Shown one piece after another: positions 7,488 to 16,809 of a DNA stretch of 39,480 bases. The stretch comes from Chitinophagaceae bacterium UBA3961 (GTDB taxonomy: Bacteria; Bacteroidota; Bacteroidia; Chitinophagales; Chitinophagaceae), in the NCBI GenBank assembly GCA_002385265.1, contig DGDD01000263.1, forward strand, positions 1-39,480, read 5' to 3'. The position numbers and the translations under genes were made by a program. How positions within the stretch are numbered: position 1 is the stretch's first letter; the number at the start of each line of letters is the position of its first letter. Under the pieces are notes generated by a model. It had not been told where the DNA came from and ran no database searches. It saw only the letters and a list, made by a program, of their open reading frames with translations.

Positions 7488-9719
7488 CTATTTTATAAAA
7501 GCAGCGGTTTTTGTTAAGTATGCTGCCAGGTTTTCGATTGCTTTGGCAGCCAATACAATTTGTTCCTGTGCTTCTTTCCAACTTCTTTGTTCAATGGCTT
7601 CCCGAATTCCAGGCAAGGTTTTAACTCCATACCCTGTGTAAAAACCGGGAGCATAAATGCTATGCTTGTACCAAGGTCTTCTAGGTAATCCTTGCTCCAA
7701 TAACAAACTCTGCTCCGCTAAATAAAGATGTTTGTTCAATTCAGTTTGTTGCGTAGCAGTCAAACCTGTTTTCTGCAAAACAGCACTTAAGGCTGTTGTT
7801 GCTTGAGACAAGGCGGCTACTGCATTGTGCAAACTTGCAAATTCTAAATAAGGCACTTCATCCTTAGGTAAGGGAGCATTGTACACTTCACGGGGGTCAG
7901 CAGCCAGCGTGTATTTCTTTTCTTTAATGATTTGATTCTCCACTTGAGTGGCCTCTCTTAAATTGTCGGCAAGTGCCACCACTTCAGTTACATAACCTGA
8001 AATTGTTTTTTGTAAAGAAGCATAATCAAAAGGCAATACTTCTGCATTTGCAAAGCGCATCGTTACACGGCCTGCCGTTTTTGCCAACGCAACGCCATAG
8101 GCAAATTCAGGGTCTTTAAATCTTCTATAATTGTCGTAAGAATCGTAAATAGAGTGGTATTCACCTCCTTCATTTTCTCCACCAAACCCAAGGTTCAGTG
8201 AAGGAATACCGATGTGTTGGAAGAAAGGTGAATAATCGGAGCCAGCACCCAATGCACCAATGCTAATCGTTTTTTTAGCCAACAAGTTTTTCTTTACAGC
8301 TACTGAACTTGCATTGGTAATAGCGCGAGCTCGGTTTCTTTCCAATACACTTACATTGGTTTGCGGATCAATAACATCTCTTGCTACTTCATTCATAAAT
8401 GGTTCTAATGCATGTGAGCCCGCTGCTCCCAAAAATCCTCTTCCGTTTCCATCACTATTTATATATAGAACCGCTTTTTCTGCGAGCTCTTTTTGATGAT
8501 ATTCTGCCCACTCAGTACTTCCTAATAAACCGGGTTCTTCTCCTTCCCAACCACAAAAGATAATCGTGCGTTTTGGTTTCCAACCTTGTTTCATTAATAA
8601 TGAAATACCACGGGCTTCTTCCATTAAGGCAGCCATTCCACTCAAGGGGTCGCTGGCACCATTTACCCAAGCATCGTGGTGGTTTCCACGAATGATCCAC
8701 TCATCAGGAAATTCAGTTCCTTTTATCGTAGCAATTACATTGTAAACAGGCTTTACTTCCCAGTTGAAAGCTAGCTTCAAATGTACTTTGGTAGCACTCG
8801 GGCCAACGTGATAGGTAATGGGAAGGGCTCCTCTCCAGGCGTCCGGAACAACTGGTCCTGTCAATTGTTTCAAAAGCGGTAAAGCATCATGATAGCTAAT
8901 GGGTAATACCGGAATCTTCAATAAATTGATGACTTCACTTTTATCCAAGGTTTTGGCATCTTTCGAATGTCCGTATCCGGGAGTCAATGGGTCTCCGGGA
9001 TAAATCGGCATGTCCATAACCGAACCTCTTTGTACGCCCCATTCGTTTTTGAAAGCACCCTGTGGATATACATCACCTTGAAAATAGCCATCATCCATTG
9101 GGTCGGAATAGATCAAACAACCAATAGCACCGTGTTCTTGCGCTACTTTAGGTTTAATCCCCCTCCAAGATCTACCATATTTTGCGATTACAATTTTGCC
9201 TTTTACATCAATCCCTTTTTCTCTTAAAAACTCATAGTCTTCAGGTAAACCATAGTTTACAAAAACCAATTCTGCAGTCACGTCACCATCTGCACTCCAA
9301 CAATTATACGTTGGTAGCTGCTCAGCTGTTTGATTCGAGGTTGCATCTTCTTTTAAAGCCGGTTCACTCAATACAGCTTTGAATTTTACAGGACCGGTCA
9401 ATTCCAACACACGTTCCTTGGGCGTACTAAAAAGCGAATACAATACTTCCACTTTCGAGTCAATACCCAAACTCAAAAAGTAGTTGTTGATATATTCTGC
9501 AACAGCCTTTGTGCCGGGAGATCCCATAGCATGAGGCTTTGCCGACATATCCTTCAGGAGTTTGTCAACATTGGAAGCTTGTAAACTTTGATCGAAAGCT
9601 GCTTCCCATTTTTGTTGTTGTGCAGCATTTGCTCCGGGATATCCGGAAATGGGAGATTGACTGAATGCGAGTCCGCTGAACAGGCCTAAGCCCATTGCAA
9701 GCAGTAATTTTTTTCTCAT
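7488..9719 (-). CDS. Secreted M28 family metallopeptidase (glutamate carboxypeptidase II-like)
   Basis: Exported zinc exopeptidase of 743 aa. After a signal peptide (about 1-20, ending AFSQ) come a PA-domain-like insertion (about 140-300), the M28 catalytic domain and a helical transferrin-receptor-type dimerisation domain (about 600-743). The co-catalytic zinc ligands of the family can be placed: H347 in NHHDAW, D357 in SDPLSG, E394/E395 in WEGEEPGLLGSTEW, D423 in NSDGNG and H522 in GEYHSIYDSYDNY. All are present, so the enzyme should be active. It probably trims peptides in the periplasm. It lies directly upstream of uvrB. Confidence 0.93.
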   Translation of the reverse strand: MRKKLLLAMGLGLFSGLAFSQSPISGYPGANAAQQQKWEAAFDQSLQASNVDKLLKDMSAKPHAMGSPGTKAVAEYINNYFLSLGIDSKVEVLYSLFSTPKERVLELTGPVKFKAVLSEPALKEDATSNQTAEQLPTYNCWSADGDVTAELVFVNYGLPEDYEFLREKGIDVKGKIVIAKYGRSWRGIKPKVAQEHGAIGCLIYSDPMDDGYFQGDVYPQGAFKNEWGVQRGSVMDMPIYPGDPLTPGYGHSKDAKTLDKSEVINLLKIPVLPISYHDALPLLKQLTGPVVPDAWRGALPITYHVGPSATKVHLKLAFNWEVKPVYNVIATIKGTEFPDEWIIRGNHHDAWVNGASDPLSGMAALMEEARGISLLMKQGWKPKRTIIFCGWEGEEPGLLGSTEWAEYHQKELAEKAVLYINSDGNGRGFLGAAGSHALEPFMNEVARDVIDPQTNVSVLERNRARAITNASSVAVKKNLLAKKTISIGALGAGSDYSPFFQHIGIPSLNLGFGGENEGGEYHSIYDSYDNYRRFKDPEFAYGVALAKTAGRVTMRFANAEVLPFDYASLQKTISGYVTEVVALADNLREATQVENQIIKEKKYTLAADPREVYNAPLPKDEVPYLEFASLHNAVAALSQATTALSAVLQKTGLTATQQTELNKHLYLAEQSLLLEQGLPRRPWYKHSIYAPGFYTGYGVKTLPGIREAIEQRSWKEAQEQIVLAAKAIENLAAYLTKTAAFIK

Positions 9720-9779
9720 GCTTAGTTGATTTTTAAGTAGTGCAGGAGCTTAAAATTACAACTAAGCAGTCAATTCTCC

Positions 9780-10235
9780 TTAATCAACTTTGCGTTTTAA
9801 GTAAGAGCCGTAGTCGGGAATAGCGGCTTCATAATCTTCGTGCATAAGGGGAGAGGTCATTAAAAAATCGGCAGTCGCTCTGTTACTTGCAGTAGGGATG
9901 TTCCAAGCTACCGCCAAACGCAACAGTGCTTTTACGTCGCTGTCGTGCGGTTGTGCTTCCATCGGATCCCAGAAAAAGATCAGGGCATCAACTTCGCCTT
10001 CAGCAATCATGGCTCCCAATTGCTGATCACCACCCAAAGGACCACTAAGCATCCGTTTAACCGGACGATCCAATTTTTCTTCCAATAGCTTACCTGTGGT
10101 ACCGGTTGCAAACAATTCATGTTTGGCCAATACTGTTTTATTGTAAATAGCCCATTCAATCAAATCCTTCTTCTTATGATCGTGCGCCACCAGCGCTATC
10201 TTCTTACGTTTTTTTATAATACGTGTCTCCGCCAT
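9780..10235 (-). CDS. mgsA: Methylglyoxal synthase
   Basis: Converts dihydroxyacetone phosphate to methylglyoxal and phosphate, a cytoplasmic bypass of lower glycolysis when phosphate is short. The sequence closely follows the E. coli enzyme from memory: IALVAHDHKK, LFATGTTG, MLSGPLGGDQQ, LIFFWDPMEAQPHDSDVKALLRLA and TADFLM. With the ATG at 10235 the protein has 151 aa, and the known catalytic residues align as H18/D19, D70, D90, H97 and D100. An in-frame ATG at 10286 would add 17 residues that the family lacks. I prefer the shorter form, but the longer start cannot be excluded. Confidence 0.95.
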   Translation of the reverse strand: MAETRIIKKRKKIALVAHDHKKKDLIEWAIYNKTVLAKHELFATGTTGKLLEEKLDRPVKRMLSGPLGGDQQLGAMIAEGEVDALIFFWDPMEAQPHDSDVKALLRLAVAWNIPTASNRATADFLMTSPLMHEDYEAAIPDYGSYLKRKVD

Positions 10236-10388
10236 AACTGTTTTCTTATTTATATCGAAACAGGCAAAAGGTAATCCTGTTTTCATAAATGTTTAACAAT
10301 CAACTGATAATTTTTACTGATTTTTTGAGTTTTCCACAATTGGGCATGAATATTGTGGATAAACGATTCCCTTACGCCCATTATTTCT

Positions 10389-11006
10389 ATGCAAAAGCTG
10401 CTTTTTACCGGACTTATTTGCCTTCTGTTTGAATGCGGATTTTCTCAAGGTTGGATGGTACTTCCTAATTTGAATGACCCCAAGCTTAAGATAATTGACG
10501 CCCCATCTTTTTCAATTCAAATTAAAGAAAATAAAAATGTGTTGCTTCTTTGGGAAAGCACCGATTCTAGTCTGCAATATTTTACGGTAGAAAGAAGCAG
10601 TAATAACCTGAATTTCGAGACGATTGGAGTAATAAAAAACGAAATCGGGTTGGGCAAGTTTAGCTGGATGGATGAGCAGCCGATCACCGGCAAAAGCTAT
10701 TATCGGATCAAATGTAATAACGCCGCAGGCTTTACCGCTCGAACAATCAGCCAGCCGGCCTTCATTAACGGAGCACTGGAGTTTAAATTCTATCCAAATC
10801 CTGTAGATAACATTTTGATCGTTCGTACCGAGCAACCCTTGGAAATTTCTATTCTTGATCTTACCGGAAAACTGAAGTTAAACTTTCCTCAAGTTTCTGG
10901 TCTTCAACCACTTAATGTTAGTTCTTTAGAAAAAGGAATCTATTGGATGCGCGTCTATAATAAAACCGCCAATACCATTAACCTCGAACGATTGGCGAAA
11001 AACTAG
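10389..11006 (+). CDS. Small T9SS C-terminal sorting domain protein
   Basis: Predicted surface or secreted protein of 205 aa. The ATG at 10389 opens a signal peptide (MQKLLFTGLICLLFECGFSQ); the upstream in-frame TTG at 10353 would bury it and is rejected. A fibronectin-like module (about 45-120) contains YFTVERSSNNLNFETIG and SYYRIKCNN, a pattern often seen before T9SS tails. The last 70 or so residues, from FKFYPNPVDN to the C-terminus, form a type A sorting domain, so export should run through Sec and then type IX secretion. There is no catalytic domain. The T9SS machinery itself is not in this window. Confidence 0.88.
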   Translation: MQKLLFTGLICLLFECGFSQGWMVLPNLNDPKLKIIDAPSFSIQIKENKNVLLLWESTDSSLQYFTVERSSNNLNFETIGVIKNEIGLGKFSWMDEQPITGKSYYRIKCNNAAGFTARTISQPAFINGALEFKFYPNPVDNILIVRTEQPLEISILDLTGKLKLNFPQVSGLQPLNVSSLEKGIYWMRVYNKTANTINLERLAKN

Positions 11007-11183
11007 TCTCCTAGTTATGATCATTGAGCCTTACTAAAATCACGTTTAAAATAAAAGTTTGGGAGGTTTTTCCATGCTTCGATGTGAAAACACTTATTTT
11101 CATCGCTTTACAAAATAACAACAAGGCAGCAAGCGTTCATAAGAGAGTTAATCCAAATCCAAATAAAAACATTCCATTTTCTT

Positions 11184-11333
11184 ATGAACCGTTATCAAAG
11201 AAAACTTCTCAACCTGTTCGCTTTTGGCTTACTGGCGTTCGCAGTTTACATCAACTTCTTTCACAAAGAAGCGGGAGACAAACTGATTCGTTCGGTATCT
11301 TCGCAAGCAAGTTCTGCAACTTCAATGCGTTAA
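11184..11333 (+). CDS. Possible 49-residue single-pass membrane peptide
   Basis: A short open frame begins MNRYQRKLLNLFAFGLLAFA and continues through one hydrophobic segment (about 9-25) to a polar serine-rich end. Basic residues before the helix and the immediate terminator after the stop fit a real small membrane protein. No family is recognised and no clear promoter box lies close upstream. A longer 104-codon frame over the same DNA (11024-11338) has a poor composition and is not believed. The 177-bp gap before it (11007-11183) shows nothing else. Confidence 0.45.
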   Translation: MNRYQRKLLNLFAFGLLAFAVYINFFHKEAGDKLIRSVSSQASSATSMR

Positions 11334-11358
11334 TGTAAAGACGAGCAATTACAATGTT

Positions 11359-11394
11359 AAAAGCCTTTCGGTTCTGAATCGAATGGCTTTTTTT
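11359..11394 (+). terminator. Terminator, probably bidirectional
   Basis: AAAAGCC-TTTCG (11359-11370) pairs with CGAAT-GGCTTTT and ends in a T-run to 11394. The A-rich left arm would give a T-run on the other strand. The stop codon of the minus-strand gene lies in the T-run. Confidence 0.85.
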
Positions 11395-11776
11395 ATTCCA
11401 ACAAACAGCGTTGGATTCTTGCCTCGGATGCTGCGTGAGCTACGATCGTACCTAATAAAAATAAGGCCAAGCTCATCGTTGCCAAATTAACACCTGTCCC
11501 TCCTAATAATACTAAATCATATACTATAGCCCCCAGTCCAATTACAAGGCCCATTGTAATAAAAGGAGGAAGAGGGAATTTTCCTTCATAGCCACCCGCC
11601 TCCGATTTTGCCAGTATTAAATGGGTGCGATACGAATAATGCATTCCAATATTCAAAAACGGCTTCGCCAATACAACCGCATAAGCTGAAGGCGATACCT
11701 TCACAACCTCTAATTCTTCAATCTCCTCAGAGAGTAGTTTTTGCATAAAAGCCTCCGATAGTTCAATCTTAGCCAT
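11393..11776 (-). CDS. Hypothetical membrane protein with two C-terminal helices
   Basis: Unrecognised protein of 127 aa. The first 65 residues are soluble and acidic at the start (MAKIELSEAFMQKLLSEEIEELEVVKVS). Two hydrophobic segments follow at about 71-90 and 95-115, then a short basic tail. The topology suggests a cytoplasmic domain anchored in the inner membrane. It is divergent from polA across a 103-bp spacer and stops within the terminator shared with the plus-strand small ORF. A weak TAAATTG box lies 4 nt before the ATG. No function can be assigned. Confidence 0.75.
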   Translation of the reverse strand: MAKIELSEAFMQKLLSEEIEELEVVKVSPSAYAVVLAKPFLNIGMHYSYRTHLILAKSEAGGYEGKFPLPPFITMGLVIGLGAIVYDLVLLGGTGVNLATMSLALFLLGTIVAHAASEARIQRCLLE

Positions 11777-11867
11777 GCTTCAATTTAGCTCTTTTTATTC
11801 GCATATAATTATACGTTAGTACACAACTTGTTTCGGAGGAACATTTTTTTCCAAAATAGGCTTTCCC

Positions 11868-11875
11868 TAACTTAG
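11868..11875 (+). promoter_or_regulatory. Probable polA -7 box, leaderless spacing
   Basis: TAACTTAG (one mismatch to TAnnTTTG) ends only 4 nt before the polA ATG at 11880. No clear -33 TTG is seen, only a T-run 19 bp upstream. Confidence 0.4.
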
Positions 11876-11879
11876 TGTT

Positions 11880-14705
11880 ATGAGTAAGAAATTGTTTTTA
11901 GTAGACGCCCTCGCTCTGGTTTTTAGAGCATACTATGCATTAATTAGAAATCCCAGAATAACCTCGAAGGGACGAAACACCAATGCCCAATTTGGATTTA
12001 CCAACGCTCTGGTAGACCTACTAAACAACCAAAAGCCATCTCATATGGCGGTTTGCTTCGATACTTCGGCTCCAACCGAACGTCACACAGACTTTGCCGA
12101 GTACAAAGCAAACAGAGAAGAAGCACCTGAGGACTTAATTGCTGCTCTTCCCGATATTAAAAGAATTATTGAAGGCTTCAATATTCCGGTTATGGAGCTA
12201 GACGGATATGAGGCCGATGACCTAATCGGAACCTTGGCGCAACAAGCCGCCAAAGTAGGCTACGAAGTGTATATGGTAACCCCCGATAAAGATTATGGTC
12301 AATTAGTTAGTGATAAAATAAAAATATACAAACCCGGTTATCAAGGCGGAGAAGTAGAGATTTTAGGTCCTACAGAAGTATGTGCTAAATGGAATATTAA
12401 AGAAGTGAGTCAAGTAATCGATATTCTGGGAATGATGGGCGATGCTGTCGATAATATTCCAGGTATTCCAGGTGTTGGCGAAAAAACAGCCGCCAAATTG
12501 TTGGCTGAATATGGTACGCTAGAGAATGTTCTGGAAAATGCCGACAAAATAAAAGGAGCCATGGGCGAAAAAGTTAGAAACGGTCGCGAATCGGCTATTC
12601 TCTCTAAAAAGCTAGCAACTATTATAACAAATGTTCCTGTTGAATTCCATGAGGAAGACTTCAAAGTAAAAGAATGGAATAAAGAAGAGTTAAAAGAAGT
12701 GTTTACTGAACTTGAATTTAAAACCATTGCTCAAAGGCTCTTAGGCGAACAGATTCAAGTTGCCGCTCGAAAATCAAATATTGAAAAAGAGCAACCTCAA
12801 GGCGTTCAAACAGATTTGTTTGGCAATATCATTGAACCTGAAATAAAACAAACAGAAGAGCCGGTAGAGGAACCACAAGGGGAACGCAAAACGGTTCACA
12901 GCACTTCACACGTCTATCATTCTATTACTGAAGAAAAAGAACTAAAGTCGTTTATTCAACAACTCGGTAGTCAAAAAGAAATTTGTTTTGATACTGAAAC
13001 CACCAATATCGACGCCAACAATGCAGAGTTAGTGGGAATGAGTTTTTCTTGGGTAGAACATGAAGCCTACTATGTTCCGGTTCCGTCTGATCAAAAACAA
13101 GCGGCTGCCTTACTTGCGCATTTCGCACCGGTTTTCGCGGATGTTTCCAAGAAATGGATCGGTCAAAACATCAAATACGACTTACTCGTATTAAAATGGT
13201 ATGGATACACGTTGGCCGGCGACATATTCGACACCATGCTAGCTCACTATGTTATAGAACCGGATGGAAAAAGAAGCATGGACCTATTAAGTGCTCAATA
13301 TTTGAATTACGAACCAATTCACATTGATGAACTAATTGGTAAAAAGGGAAAGACGCAAGGTAACATGCGTGATGTAGCGCTTGAAAAAATTACTGAATAT
13401 GCAGCTGAAGACGCCGACATCACTCTTCAATTAAAAAAGGTATTCGAACCCCAGTTAGCTGCAAAGGAAGTAACGAAGGTATTTTACGAAGTAGAGAATC
13501 CTTTGGTAAAAGTGCTGACCGATATGGAATTTGAAGGTGTTAAGATTGATGTCGACTTCTTACAAGACTACTCCAAACAATTGGATGAAGAGGCTAAAAA
13601 AGCCGAGAAAAGGGTTTATGAACAAGCGGGAGTAAAATTCAATCTAGCATCTCCAAAACAATTAGGTGAAGTACTATTTGAGAAACTAAAGTTAGACCCC
13701 AAGGCGAAAAAAACGAAAACAGGTCAATATGCAACAGGTGAAGACGTGTTGGCTAAATTAGCCGCTACCAATCCTATTGTAGATGATATTCTTGCATTTA
13801 GAGAATTGACAAAACTAAAATCAACGTATGTTGATGCACTTCCTGAACTGGTTAATGAAAAAACCGGCCGTGTGCATACTTCTTACGCTCAAGCGGTGGC
13901 TGTTACCGGACGTCTTGCCAGCAATAATCCTAACCTTCAGAACATACCTGTAAGAACTGAAAGAGGAAAAGAAATTCGAAAAGCATTTATCCCAAGAGAC
14001 GATAAGCACGTATTGCTTTCAGCCGATTATTCACAAATTGAGCTTCGAATTGTGGCTGCTATAAGCGAAGACCCGGCAATGTGTGAAGCCTTCAAAAAAG
14101 GCACGGATATTCACACGGCTACCGCAGCAAAAGTCTATAATGTGCCAGAATCAGAAGTAACAAAGGAAATGCGTTACAAAGCAAAAAGCGTAAACTTTGG
14201 GATCATTTATGGACAGGGCGCTTTTGGCTTGGCCGACAATCTGGGAATTAGCAGAACAGAAGCAAAAGAAATCATTGACAACTACAAGAAGCAATTCCAA
14301 GGAATTCAACAATATATGGACAACACGATCAATTTTGCTCGTGAACATGGATATGTTGAAACCCTCATGGGAAGAAAACGTTGGTTGAGAGATATCAACT
14401 CTTCCAATTTTACAGTGCGAGGTTTTGCAGAACGAAACGCGATCAATTCTCCAATCCAAGGAACAGCCGCCGACATGATCAAACTTGCCATGCAGAAAGT
14501 TCATGCTGCAATGAAGAAAGCCGGAATGAAAAGTAAAATGATATTGCAAGTGCACGATGAATTGATTTTCGATGCATTGAAAGAAGAAGTGAAAGAACTA
14601 AAGCCTCTTATTATTGAAAACATGCAGTCCGCTCTTTTACTTCCGGGCGGTGTACCTGTAATAGCCGAATGTGGTCAAGGTAATAACTGGCTGGAAGCAC
14701 ATTAA
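11880..14705 (+). CDS. polA: DNA polymerase I
   Basis: Repair and Okazaki-fragment processing polymerase of 941 aa with all three activities. The 5'-nuclease domain is about 1-290, with FLVDALALVFRAYYA and the helix-hairpin-helix IPGIPGVGEKTAAKLL. A linker rich in E, Q and P (about 295-340) precedes the 3'-5' exonuclease (about 345-530), whose catalytic set looks intact: DTE (D371, E373), GQNIKYDLL and YAAEDADIT. The polymerase domain has motif A SADYSQIELR, motif B RYKAKSVNFGIIYGQ and motif C QVHDELIF. Many bacterial relatives have lost proofreading residues, and this one has not. It heads a tight plus-strand run. Confidence 0.98.
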   Translation: MSKKLFLVDALALVFRAYYALIRNPRITSKGRNTNAQFGFTNALVDLLNNQKPSHMAVCFDTSAPTERHTDFAEYKANREEAPEDLIAALPDIKRIIEGFNIPVMELDGYEADDLIGTLAQQAAKVGYEVYMVTPDKDYGQLVSDKIKIYKPGYQGGEVEILGPTEVCAKWNIKEVSQVIDILGMMGDAVDNIPGIPGVGEKTAAKLLAEYGTLENVLENADKIKGAMGEKVRNGRESAILSKKLATIITNVPVEFHEEDFKVKEWNKEELKEVFTELEFKTIAQRLLGEQIQVAARKSNIEKEQPQGVQTDLFGNIIEPEIKQTEEPVEEPQGERKTVHSTSHVYHSITEEKELKSFIQQLGSQKEICFDTETTNIDANNAELVGMSFSWVEHEAYYVPVPSDQKQAAALLAHFAPVFADVSKKWIGQNIKYDLLVLKWYGYTLAGDIFDTMLAHYVIEPDGKRSMDLLSAQYLNYEPIHIDELIGKKGKTQGNMRDVALEKITEYAAEDADITLQLKKVFEPQLAAKEVTKVFYEVENPLVKVLTDMEFEGVKIDVDFLQDYSKQLDEEAKKAEKRVYEQAGVKFNLASPKQLGEVLFEKLKLDPKAKKTKTGQYATGEDVLAKLAATNPIVDDILAFRELTKLKSTYVDALPELVNEKTGRVHTSYAQAVAVTGRLASNNPNLQNIPVRTERGKEIRKAFIPRDDKHVLLSADYSQIELRIVAAISEDPAMCEAFKKGTDIHTATAAKVYNVPESEVTKEMRYKAKSVNFGIIYGQGAFGLADNLGISRTEAKEIIDNYKKQFQGIQQYMDNTINFAREHGYVETLMGRKRWLRDINSSNFTVRGFAERNAINSPIQGTAADMIKLAMQKVHAAMKKAGMKSKMILQVHDELIFDALKEEVKELKPLIIENMQSALLLPGGVPVIAECGQGNNWLEAH

Positions 14706-14715
14706 AATATTGAAC

Positions 14716-15348
14716 ATGAGTTACAAAAAGGATCCTAGGGTTGATGCATACATCAAAAATGCTGCGCCATTTGCACGCCCCATACTTAAGCATTTGAGAG
14801 AATTGATTGTAACCACCTGTCCGGATGTTGAAGAAGGTATCAAATGGAGTTTCCCCAATTATAGTTATGCAGGGAGCATCTTATGCGGCTTTGCTTCATT
14901 CAAGGAACATTGTTCACTGGGGTTTTGGAAAGCATCGCTTATGAAAGATCCCAGTTTAACCATGAACGCAAAATCTGAGGTTGCGATGGGTCATTTAGGG
15001 AAAATCACTTCTCTAGAAATGCTTCCGCCCGATAAAAAGATAATAGCCTGGATAAAAGAAGCGATGGCATTAAACGAAGCAGGCATCAAACCAGTCAAAC
15101 CTAAAAAATCAACTCCTAAAAAAACAGTGATTCCGGCCTATTTGGCCGCTTCCTTGAAAAAGTCGAAAAAGGCAGAAGCTCATTTTGAATCATTTTCGCC
15201 TTCCGGCAAGAAAGAATATATTGATTGGTTAGAAGAAGCAAAAACGGAGCCTACAAGAAATAAACGACTTGAGCAAGCGATGGAGTGGATTGAACAAGGA
15301 TTACCCCGCAACTGGAAATACATGAAACAATACCAACATTTATTATGA
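14716..15348 (+). CDS. YdeI/OmpD-associated-like protein with DUF1801 domain
   Basis: Cytoplasmic protein of 210 aa with unknown biochemical role. The DUF1801 part (about 15-115) includes KHLRELIVTTCPDVEEGIKWSFPNY. The C-terminal part (about 145-205) has the YdeI-type helical motif with AYLAASLKKSKKAEAHFESFSPSGK... ending in RNWKY. The ATG at 14716 is used; the frame extends back into polA but the family begins near SYKKDPRVD. It follows polA by 10 bp and overlaps the next gene by 4 bp (ATGA). YdeI is linked in the literature to peptide resistance in enterobacteria, but that link need not hold here. Confidence 0.87.
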   Translation: MSYKKDPRVDAYIKNAAPFARPILKHLRELIVTTCPDVEEGIKWSFPNYSYAGSILCGFASFKEHCSLGFWKASLMKDPSLTMNAKSEVAMGHLGKITSLEMLPPDKKIIAWIKEAMALNEAGIKPVKPKKSTPKKTVIPAYLAASLKKSKKAEAHFESFSPSGKKEYIDWLEEAKTEPTRNKRLEQAMEWIEQGLPRNWKYMKQYQHLL

Positions 15349-16127
15349 AGTTTTTCTTAGCTATTGACTGGAGTTTTTATGGAAAAGTGGTAAACTTGAT
15401 CGGAAGTCGATACGTTGTTTTTGCAGGTCTAGCGTTCATTTTAGCATATGTTGTATTCAAAAAGAAGATTGCATACAAAAAGATACAACCCAAGTTTCCG
15501 AAAAGCACAGACTACTTACGAGAGATCTTCTACTCCATTATAACAATCGCTTTATTTGGATTGGTCCCTCTTTTTTTCATTAAAACTGATTCAATTAGAG
15601 TTCACACTTTTTATTATACTGATATCAATCAATACGGAAGCATCTATTTTATAAGTGCTTTCATAATCATGCTATTTCTACACGACAGCTATTTTTACTG
15701 GATGCATCGTTTGATGCATCATCCCAAAATATTTAAGTACGTTCACTTAATACATCACAAGTCTACCAACCCTTCACCCTGGGCAGCATATGCTTTTCAT
15801 CCATTGGAAGCGATCATTGAAACCGGAATCGTTGTGATTTTCTTGTTTATAATGCCGATACACACCTACCATCTTCCTTTCTTTTTTCTATTCATGATTG
15901 TTTACAATGTGTATGGACACCTGGGATGGGAGCTCTATCCAAAATGGTTTGCAACTCACCCAATTGGAAAGTGGATCAACACCTCTGTAAATCACAATCA
16001 GCACCACCAATATTTTAAAGGCAACTACGGACTCTACTTCTTATTCTGGGACCGATGGATGGGAACCATTCGTGATGATTACGAACAACAGTTCGTTTCT
16101 GTAAAAGAGCGCGCTTCTTCGAAATGA
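15345..16127 (+). CDS. Sterol desaturase/fatty acid hydroxylase superfamily membrane protein
   Basis: Integral membrane di-iron oxygenase of 260 aa. Hydrophobic segments lie at about 20-40, 60-80, 95-112, 145-165 and 175-190. The eight-histidine pattern of the superfamily is visible: HDSYFYWMHRLMHH, then HLIHHKS, and near the C-terminus NHNQHHQYFKGNYG followed by FWDRWMGT. Such enzymes hydroxylate or desaturate lipids such as sterols, carotenoids, fatty acids or ether lipids. The substrate cannot be read from sequence. Its start overlaps the YdeI-like gene. Confidence 0.92.
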   Translation: MKFFLAIDWSFYGKVVNLIGSRYVVFAGLAFILAYVVFKKKIAYKKIQPKFPKSTDYLREIFYSIITIALFGLVPLFFIKTDSIRVHTFYYTDINQYGSIYFISAFIIMLFLHDSYFYWMHRLMHHPKIFKYVHLIHHKSTNPSPWAAYAFHPLEAIIETGIVVIFLFIMPIHTYHLPFFFLFMIVYNVYGHLGWELYPKWFATHPIGKWINTSVNHNQHHQYFKGNYGLYFLFWDRWMGTIRDDYEQQFVSVKERASSK

Positions 16128-16147
16128 CCTGTTTTGTAGTAACTTCG
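16118..16147 (+). promoter_or_regulatory. Possible promoter of the DsbA-like gene
   Basis: TTC, a 19-bp spacer and TAACTTCG (one mismatch to TAnnTTTG) end 4 nt before the ATG at 16152. This may give a leaderless transcript inside the polA run. Confidence 0.35.
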
Positions 16148-16151
16148 CTTC

Positions 16152-16808
16152 ATGCAACTCAATCTTATTTATTGTTATGACGCCTATTGTGGATGGTGTT
16201 ATGGTTTTAGTCCGGTGATAAGGAAAATTTCAGAGGAGTTTAAGGAGGATTTTCGATTTGAAGTATTGAGTGGAGGGATGATCATCACAGAAACGCCAAT
16301 ACCCATCAGCAGTACCGCGGCATACATACAAAAAGCATATAAAACAGTTGAAGAGTATACCGGTATTGAATTTGGACAAGATTATCTCTGGCATATTTTC
16401 AACCCCGATCAAAGTGATTGGTTCCCCTCATCTGAAAAGCCTTCAATCGCATTGTGCATTTTCAAAGAAATAAAGCCCGAGTTACAAGTAAGCTTTGCAT
16501 CCGATCTGCAACACGCATTGCACTATGAGGGTCGCGATTTATGCGACGACGAAGCGTATCGTCATTTACTTGAAAAATACGAATTAGATCCGGATGATTT
16601 CTATACAAAACTTCATAGTGAATCTTACAAAGAGAAAGCCTATTATGAGTTTTCGCTGTGCAAGCAACTACAAGTCACCGGCTATCCTACTGTATTCGTT
16701 CAGGCCAATGAATCAAAATATTATTTGGTAGCTAAGGGTTATACCGATCACGCCACTCTTTCTGAACGTTTGAAAAATGTTATTGCAGAACTAAGTAAAC
16801 TGAATTAA
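16152..16808 (+). CDS. DsbA-family (predicted disulfide isomerase-like) protein, cytoplasmic
   Basis: Thioredoxin-fold oxidoreductase of 218 aa. The redox motif CGWC is at residues 13-16 (YDAYCGWCYGFSP), followed by the long helical insertion typical of DsbA relatives and a cis-proline strand TGYPTVFVQ near 178. There is no signal peptide, so it should act in the cytoplasm, like the FrnE/COG3531 group. Partners are unknown. It starts 24 bp after the hydroxylase and ends one base before the next ATG. Confidence 0.9.
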   Translation: MQLNLIYCYDAYCGWCYGFSPVIRKISEEFKEDFRFEVLSGGMIITETPIPISSTAAYIQKAYKTVEEYTGIEFGQDYLWHIFNPDQSDWFPSSEKPSIALCIFKEIKPELQVSFASDLQHALHYEGRDLCDDEAYRHLLEKYELDPDDFYTKLHSESYKEKAYYEFSLCKQLQVTGYPTVFVQANESKYYLVAKGYTDHATLSERLKNVIAELSKLN

Positions 16809-16809
16809 A

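Noticed and set aside
11024..11338. A 104-codon plus-strand frame
   Set aside because: It does not resemble a protein in composition, and the 49-codon membrane frame in another phase over the same DNA is more plausible.
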